Shown in pieces: positions 14,936 to 17,794 of a DNA stretch of 17,794 nucleotides. The notes under the pieces were generated by a model that saw only the letters and a program-made list of their open reading frames with translations, did not search any database and was not told the DNA's origin. This DNA is from Clostridiales bacterium UBA7573 (lineage in GTDB: Bacteria > Bacillota > Clostridia > Oscillospirales > CAG-272): assembly GCA_002477905.1 (NCBI GenBank), contig DLLB01000049.1, forward strand, positions 1 to 17,794. Reading direction: 5' to 3'. The stretch's first letter is position 1; every line of letters begins with the position of its first letter. The position numbers were made by a program, and so were the translations under genes.

Positions 14936-15522
14936 GGTTCCTGCTTCCTTTCTGCAGATAAGGTATCTGTGTAATTTGCAAAGATTCGCTTTTGCAGAAG
15001 CAATCGGATCGCGAGTGCTTCCAGAGTTCCCACTACCGCGGAAATACCAAGCCCGATGAAGCATCCGAAAAACGGCATCCCGAAAAACAGAATTTTGGCA
15101 ACGGACTTGATGGCGACCTGCCCGATCAGATGCGGAATTGCAACTGCCGCGATCAGCCGCAGGCGCGGGTGCGTCTTGGGGATCATCCGAAAGCAGAGTC
15201 CCGCAAGCAGACCGACCGTCATGGCGCCAAGCGTAATGACCGGATTGACATTCGGGTTGGTGGAGCACAGACAACTGATGATGTCTGCGCCTGCCCCCGC
15301 AAGCATGCCCATCACCGGACCGAACAGCATACCGCACAATAGAATCGGCAGATTCTCAAACGTGATGCGGTAGTATATGCCAAAGGTGAAAAAATTCTTG
15401 CAGAGAATTCCGATCACCACACTGCTTGCCATCAGCATCGCGGACAGTGTGAGCGTCCGGACATTGATTTTAGGGGATTTTGTTGGTTTGCGTGATTGGT
15501 TTGCCTGTGATTGATTTGTCAT
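14932..15522 (-). CDS. folT: Folate ECF transporter S component
   Basis: 196-residue membrane protein, the substrate-binding subunit of an energy-coupling-factor importer. It works with the shared EcfA/A'/T module, which is not in this window. About six hydrophobic segments follow a basic N-terminus (SRKPTKSPKINVRTLTLSAML). YYRITFENLPILLCGMLFGPVMGMLAGAGADIISCL (about 49-84) is the FolT/QueT-like signature with the conserved Pro-I and GxxFGP positions. Assignment to folate rests on this similarity, the THF riboswitch upstream and the coupled folC downstream. Start ATG at 15520-15522 follows GGAGGTG; an in-frame ATG at 15613-15615 would lie inside the riboswitch. The stop overlaps the folC start. 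Confidence 0.92.
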   Translation of the reverse strand: MTNQSQANQSRKPTKSPKINVRTLTLSAMLMASSVVIGILCKNFFTFGIYYRITFENLPILLCGMLFGPVMGMLAGAGADIISCLCSTNPNVNPVITLGAMTVGLLAGLCFRMIPKTHPRLRLIAAVAIPHLIGQVAIKSVAKILFFGMPFFGCFIGLGISAVVGTLEALAIRLLLQKRIFANYTDTLSAERKQEP

Positions 15523-15529
15523 AAAAAAA

Positions 15530-15570
15530 CACCTCCATTTCCGCACACATATGGCTATGGAATGGAAGTG
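15530..15570 (-). promoter_or_regulatory. Ribosome-binding-site sequestering hairpin (folT expression platform)
   Basis: On the minus strand CACTTCCATT (15561-15570) can pair over 10 bp, with one G-U, with AATGGAGGTG (15530-15539), which contains the folT Shine-Dalgarno sequence. The loop is about 21 nt. No T run follows the aptamer apart from the seven T's next to the ATG, so control at the level of translation initiation is likely. Confidence 0.65.
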
Positions 15571-15587
15571 ATCCGTTCTTGCCGTAT

Positions 15588-15696
15588 GAAGCGGGATGCG
15601 GAAGATAGACCGCAAGGAGAACCGTACCGGCTCCTTTTCGTTCTGTTGCCAACTCCCCGTACAACAGACACTTTACGCTTATCTTCCTACTCTTCA
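15588..15696 (-). ncRNA. Tetrahydrofolate (THF) riboswitch
   Basis: On the minus strand the leader of folT shows the THF-I aptamer pattern. Closing helix TGAAG/CTTCA is followed by AGTAG; GGAAGATA pairs with TATCTTCC; then come AAGCGTAAAGTG, an internal GTTGTACGGGGAGTTGGCAAC-type arm (written here only in outline), GAACGAAAAGGAG, TGCGGT and GCATCCCG. THF riboswitches bind reduced folates and repress folate transport or synthesis genes in Firmicutes. The context (folT-folC) agrees. A consensus promoter starts transcription 14-20 nt upstream. Confidence 0.88.
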
Positions 15697-15709
15697 AAGA
15701 ATTACGTTC

Positions 15710-15738
15710 AGTATAGCACGAAACCGAATCCTTGTCAA
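15710..15738 (-). promoter_or_regulatory. Sigma-A promoter of the folT-folC operon
   Basis: Minus strand: perfect TTGACA (15733-15738), 17-nt spacer, TATACT (15710-15715). Transcription starts just before the THF aptamer. Confidence 0.87.
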
Positions 15739-15787
15739 GAGGGTGCATTCAGTTTCCCTCTTTTTTGCGAAATCTGCCGAAAACGGG

Positions 15788-15816
15788 TTGCATTTTGTAA
15801 AAAAACGTGGTAAAAT
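15788..15816 (+). promoter_or_regulatory. Promoter of the PF06541-like gene
   Basis: TTGCAT (15788-15793), 17-nt spacer, TAAAAT (15811-15816), about 31 nt before the ATG at 15847. Reasonable hexamers with ideal spacing. Confidence 0.6.
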
Positions 15817-15846
15817 AAAATGAACTGCGGTGTGGATGCATAAAAA

Positions 15847-16815
15847 ATGCACCGGAAGCAGACTAATAAAAAAGCATATGAGAAAGGGGCGGTTTGGTTG
15901 TTTTTGTTCTGCACTTATTTTCTCACGTACGCGTTTGTCGGTTGGTGTGTGGAGGTTGCATATGCCGCCTGTCGGCAAAGGAAATTTGTGAACCGGGGAT
16001 TTCTGAACGGACCGCTTTGTCCGATCTACGGTTTCGGCGTTGCTTCCATTCATTTGCTTTTAACGCCGATCTCCGATTTACCGTTTCCGCTTTTATTTGT
16101 ATGTTCGGTTTTGATCACATCGGGGCTGGAATGGCTGACCGGTTTCTTGCTCGATCGTATTTTCCATCATAAATGGTGGGATTACACCGGTGAGTTTTTA
16201 TCGCTTGGCGGCTATATTTGCTTGAAGTTTTCATTGATCTGGGGCGCAGCGTGTTGTCTTGTGGTACGGTTTGTTTTCCCGCTTCAGGACGCTTTGTATC
16301 AGCGAATTCCGCAACCGCTTGGCTGGGTGATTGTGGGGGCGCTTCTGTCTCTTGCGGTTTTGGATGCCGTCGCAACGGTATGCACGATTGTCGGTTGGAA
16401 CCGCCAGATGTCCAAGGTGGAAGCAATCGGGAAAAAATTGCGGCAAAACAGCGACAAAATCGGAAGTTATCTGTCGCGCGGCGTGATCGTATTGTGGGAG
16501 CGGCACCTTGCACGCGCGGAGCGCGAGGGAATTTTCCGGCGCCGCCTAAAGAAAGCCTTTACGGAAAAACCGTTCTTGCGGAAATCGGTGAATGTGCAGG
16601 AAATCAGAGCGCAAATTCAGGATCTTCCGGTGAAATTGGAGAAAAAAGAATCCGAAAACACGGCGCCGCATACGTTTACCCCTTCCGATACGGATTCGGT
16701 ATGCAAAACGCCTTGTAATGAAAAAGTATCGGATGATGCACCTTTGGATACGGTCAAAGTCTCCGTTTCAATACCATCATCGCAAACACCACAAGAGGAT
16801 ACACGATCCAAATAA
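15847..16815 (+). CDS. PF06541-like membrane protein (putative ABC-transporter type IV family)
   Basis: 322 residues. The N-terminal half has about five membrane segments (near 18-40, 62-78, 82-103, 120-143, 155-180). Family motifs visible are FLTYAFVGWCVEVAYA (25-40), KFVNRGFLNGPLCPIYGFG (46-64), HHKWWDYTGEFLSLGGYICLKFSLIWG (107-133). The function of the family is not established; the ABC-permease label comes from distant similarity. The cytoplasmic tail (about 185-322) begins with a basic helical region and ends in a disordered Ser/Thr/Asp-rich stretch. ATG at 15847 lacks a ribosome binding site. An in-frame TTG at 15898 has AAAGGGG about 8 nt upstream and would place the start nearer the family's usual N-terminus, so the true protein may be 305 residues. 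Confidence 0.82.
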   Translation: MHRKQTNKKAYEKGAVWLFLFCTYFLTYAFVGWCVEVAYAACRQRKFVNRGFLNGPLCPIYGFGVASIHLLLTPISDLPFPLLFVCSVLITSGLEWLTGFLLDRIFHHKWWDYTGEFLSLGGYICLKFSLIWGAACCLVVRFVFPLQDALYQRIPQPLGWVIVGALLSLAVLDAVATVCTIVGWNRQMSKVEAIGKKLRQNSDKIGSYLSRGVIVLWERHLARAEREGIFRRRLKKAFTEKPFLRKSVNVQEIRAQIQDLPVKLEKKESENTAPHTFTPSDTDSVCKTPCNEKVSDDAPLDTVKVSVSIPSSQTPQEDTRSK

Positions 16816-16817
16816 AA

Positions 16818-16857
16818 TCACCATCGCCGCATCGGTGCTCCGATGCGGCGATGGTGA
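16818..16857 (-). terminator. Terminator of the lipoprotein gene (minus strand)
   Basis: An 18-bp perfect GC-rich stem (16818-16835 with 16840-16857, loop TGCT on the plus strand). Read on the minus strand it is followed by TTTTATTT, a usable U-tract. On the plus strand only CTTTAG follows. Confidence 0.75.
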
Positions 16858-16863
16858 CTTTAG

Positions 16864-16895
16864 CAGAGGCAACGGTTGCCTCTGTTTTTATTTTT
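16864..16895 (+). terminator. Terminator of the PF06541-like gene (plus strand)
   Basis: CAGAGGCAA (16864-16872) pairs with TTGCCTCTG (16876-16884), followed by TTTTTATTTTT. It slightly overlaps the 3' end of the convergent lipoprotein gene, so the two genes end in back-to-back terminators of opposite polarity. Confidence 0.88.
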
Positions 16896-17343
16896 CCTGA
16901 ATGGATAATTCGCCGCTGTAAGTATAGCCGCTTTCCTTTGGAATTTCAATGAAAAAGACGACAATTTTATCCGCTGTCTCCGTTGTTTCAGACGTTTTAT
17001 AATGTGCCAAGACCGGATACAACTTTTTTTCATTTTCCAGTGTGTTCATCAACTGATATTCCTTCTCATCCTGCACTTTGCGCACGATCAGAAGCAAATT
17101 CCCGTTTTCGAAAAAGGATTCTTTGTAGAACAGAGAAAGATTCAATTTGGCGTATTCCTCATAAGTTGTAATGAAAAATTCTTTGTCACATTTGTCCATC
17201 CGATCTTCGGTCAGTTCAAAAGTCATGGTATTTAACGTGACGCGCGCAGAAGCGTAATTTTTGTAAGGCTCGTCATTGCTGCAAGAAATCAGCAAAATAC
17301 ACAGCGTTACAATCGACACACAAGATACCAAAAATTTTTTCAT
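16888..17343 (-). CDS. Small predicted lipoprotein, unknown function
   Basis: 151 residues with a lipoprotein signal peptide: MKKFLV, a hydrophobic core to residue 20, and lipobox LISC with Cys21 as the lipid-modified residue after signal peptidase II cleavage. The mature part is short, charged and mixed alpha/beta (ARVTLNTMTFELTEDRMDKC, NLLLIVRKVQ, KIVVFFIEIPKES) and I do not recognise a family. It should be anchored outside the membrane. Start ATG at 17341-17343 has AGGAG with 8-nt spacing; an in-frame ATG 9 nt upstream lacks a good site. The gene has a perfect consensus promoter and its own terminator. Its AT-rich codon use (many AAA, GAA, TTT) differs from the GC-richer genes to the left, consistent with recent acquisition. 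Confidence 0.82.
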   Translation of the reverse strand: MKKFLVSCVSIVTLCILLISCSNDEPYKNYASARVTLNTMTFELTEDRMDKCDKEFFITTYEEYAKLNLSLFYKESFFENGNLLLIVRKVQDEKEYQLMNTLENEKKLYPVLAHYKTSETTETADKIVVFFIEIPKESGYTYSGELSIQEK

Positions 17344-17656
17344 GAAAATCACTCCTGTTTCAAAAAAATCTGCCCAATATTATAGCACAAATGATCCGCT
17401 ATGTCAAATGAAATTTTCGATTTTATCGGAATTTTCGACAAATTTTTTCTTTACAAGGAAATTCTATTTGTAAGATTGTAATAATCAGGAAAAGGAATCA
17501 AAACTTGTATGGAACTTTTCCCAATGCGATCCTGAAAAAGAAAAAGATGCTTTTGAAATGGCTGGAAATCAGAGCCTCAGAAAAAGATTTTAGAAAAAAT
17601 AATCGTTTTAAATGGAATCATACAACCGGAAAGCTTTTGTGTGATTTTTCACTTTT
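17344..17656. other. AT-rich intergenic region
   Basis: 313 nt that hold the lipoprotein promoter and otherwise long A and T runs. I find no convincing gene, RNA or strong terminator. A small inverted repeat, TTTCAG-TTT-CTGAAA, lies at its right end (about 17655-17669), overlapping the stop of the partial gene. Confidence 0.5.
17379..17407 (-). promoter_or_regulatory. Full-consensus sigma-A promoter of the lipoprotein gene
   Basis: Minus strand: TTGACA (17402-17407), 17-nt spacer, TATAAT (17379-17384). Both hexamers are perfect and the spacer is ideal, so strong constitutive expression is expected. The leader is about 30 nt. Confidence 0.92.
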
Positions 17657-17794
17657 TCAGTTTCTGAAATCACGCAGCGTTTCCTTTTCTTTTTGCAACC
17701 CATCAAAAAGAGAAGTTAGCTCAGATTGTTTTAATCCCGTCATGGTTAAAACTTTTTCATTATTTAGGATGCGGGGAAACATTCTGTCGTATTC
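17657..17794 (-). CDS. 3' end of an unidentified gene, possibly a transposase-like HTH fragment
   Basis: An open frame enters from the right edge and ends at TGA (17657-17659) after 45 codons. The peptide reads like real protein: RILNNEKVLTMTGLKQSEL, then a charged helix ending KETLRDFRN. The 'LTGLxxxEL..L' pattern resembles the helix-turn-helix at the N-terminus of some IS5/IS4-type transposases. If so, the stop soon after would make it a truncated remnant, but with so little sequence it could equally be the C-terminus of another small helical protein. No terminator is clear downstream. Confidence 0.4.
   Translation of the reverse strand, partial: EYDRMFPRILNNEKVLTMTGLKQSELTSLFDGLQKEKETLRDFRN

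Noticed and set aside
14936..15337. N-terminal extension of FolC to give 560 residues
   Set aside because: The added part is out of frame with folT and overlaps most of it, and FolC proteins are about 430 residues. The TTG at 14935 matches the family N-terminus.
17641..17657. GTGA-TTTT-TCAC followed by TTTTT as a plus-strand terminator
   Set aside because: The stem is only 4 bp and no plus-strand gene precedes it.
17547..17794. Plus-strand open frame from ATG at 17547 to the right edge (starts MLLKWLEIR)
   Set aside because: It is antisense to the more protein-like minus-strand frame and lacks a ribosome binding site. AT-rich sequence gives chance frames; cannot be excluded without more sequence.

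Overview
The window looks like the chromosome of a Gram-positive gut-type Clostridia bacterium (Firmicutes, Oscillospiraceae/Ruminococcaceae-like). This is inferred from strong AGGAGG-type ribosome binding sites, near-consensus sigma-A promoters with 17-nt spacers, frequent TTG/GTG starts, intrinsic terminators, and Firmicutes families (DUF5685-like plus DnaJ, PF06541-type membrane protein, FolT S component under a THF riboswitch, AI-2E family transporter). Base composition is balanced over most of the window and clearly AT-rich after about 16.9 kb. No rRNA, tRNA, CRISPR array or intact mobile element was seen.

Layout. (1) 82-867, minus: a GNAT acetyltransferase with its own promoter. (2) 1099-3124, plus: DUF5685-like protein, a Cys-rich J-domain protein and a small membrane protein, closed by a strong terminator. 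(3) 3178-4218, plus: a consensus promoter, a structured untranslated leader and an aldose 1-epimerase-like gene. (4) 4305-10073, minus: a tight five-gene carbohydrate operon. In transcription order it holds an enolase-superfamily acid-sugar dehydratase-like protein, a GH10-like hydrolase, an RraA-like aldolase, a second GH10-like hydrolase and an SDR dehydrogenase. (5) 10336-11229, plus: a divergent AraC regulator whose promoter is flanked by repeats that look like operators. (6) 11337-15522, minus: folT and folC (translationally coupled, behind a THF riboswitch), then an AI-2E family protein and an orphan beta-sandwich protein resembling the C-terminus of a large glycoside hydrolase. (7) 15847-16815, plus: a PF06541-like membrane protein. 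(8) 16888-17343, minus: a small lipoprotein in AT-rich DNA. (9) 17657-17794, minus: the 3' end of a gene cut by the window edge.

The most interesting part is region 3-5. Two GH10-family proteins without signal peptides, a putative sugar dehydrogenase, an acid-sugar dehydratase and a class II pyruvate aldolase-like protein lie in one AraC-linked operon next to a mutarotase-like gene. Together they could form an intracellular, non-phosphorylative route: hydrolysis of an imported oligosaccharide, oxidation, dehydration to a 2-keto-3-deoxy acid, then aldol cleavage. The substrate is not visible from sequence, and no transporter or lactonase gene is present in the window.
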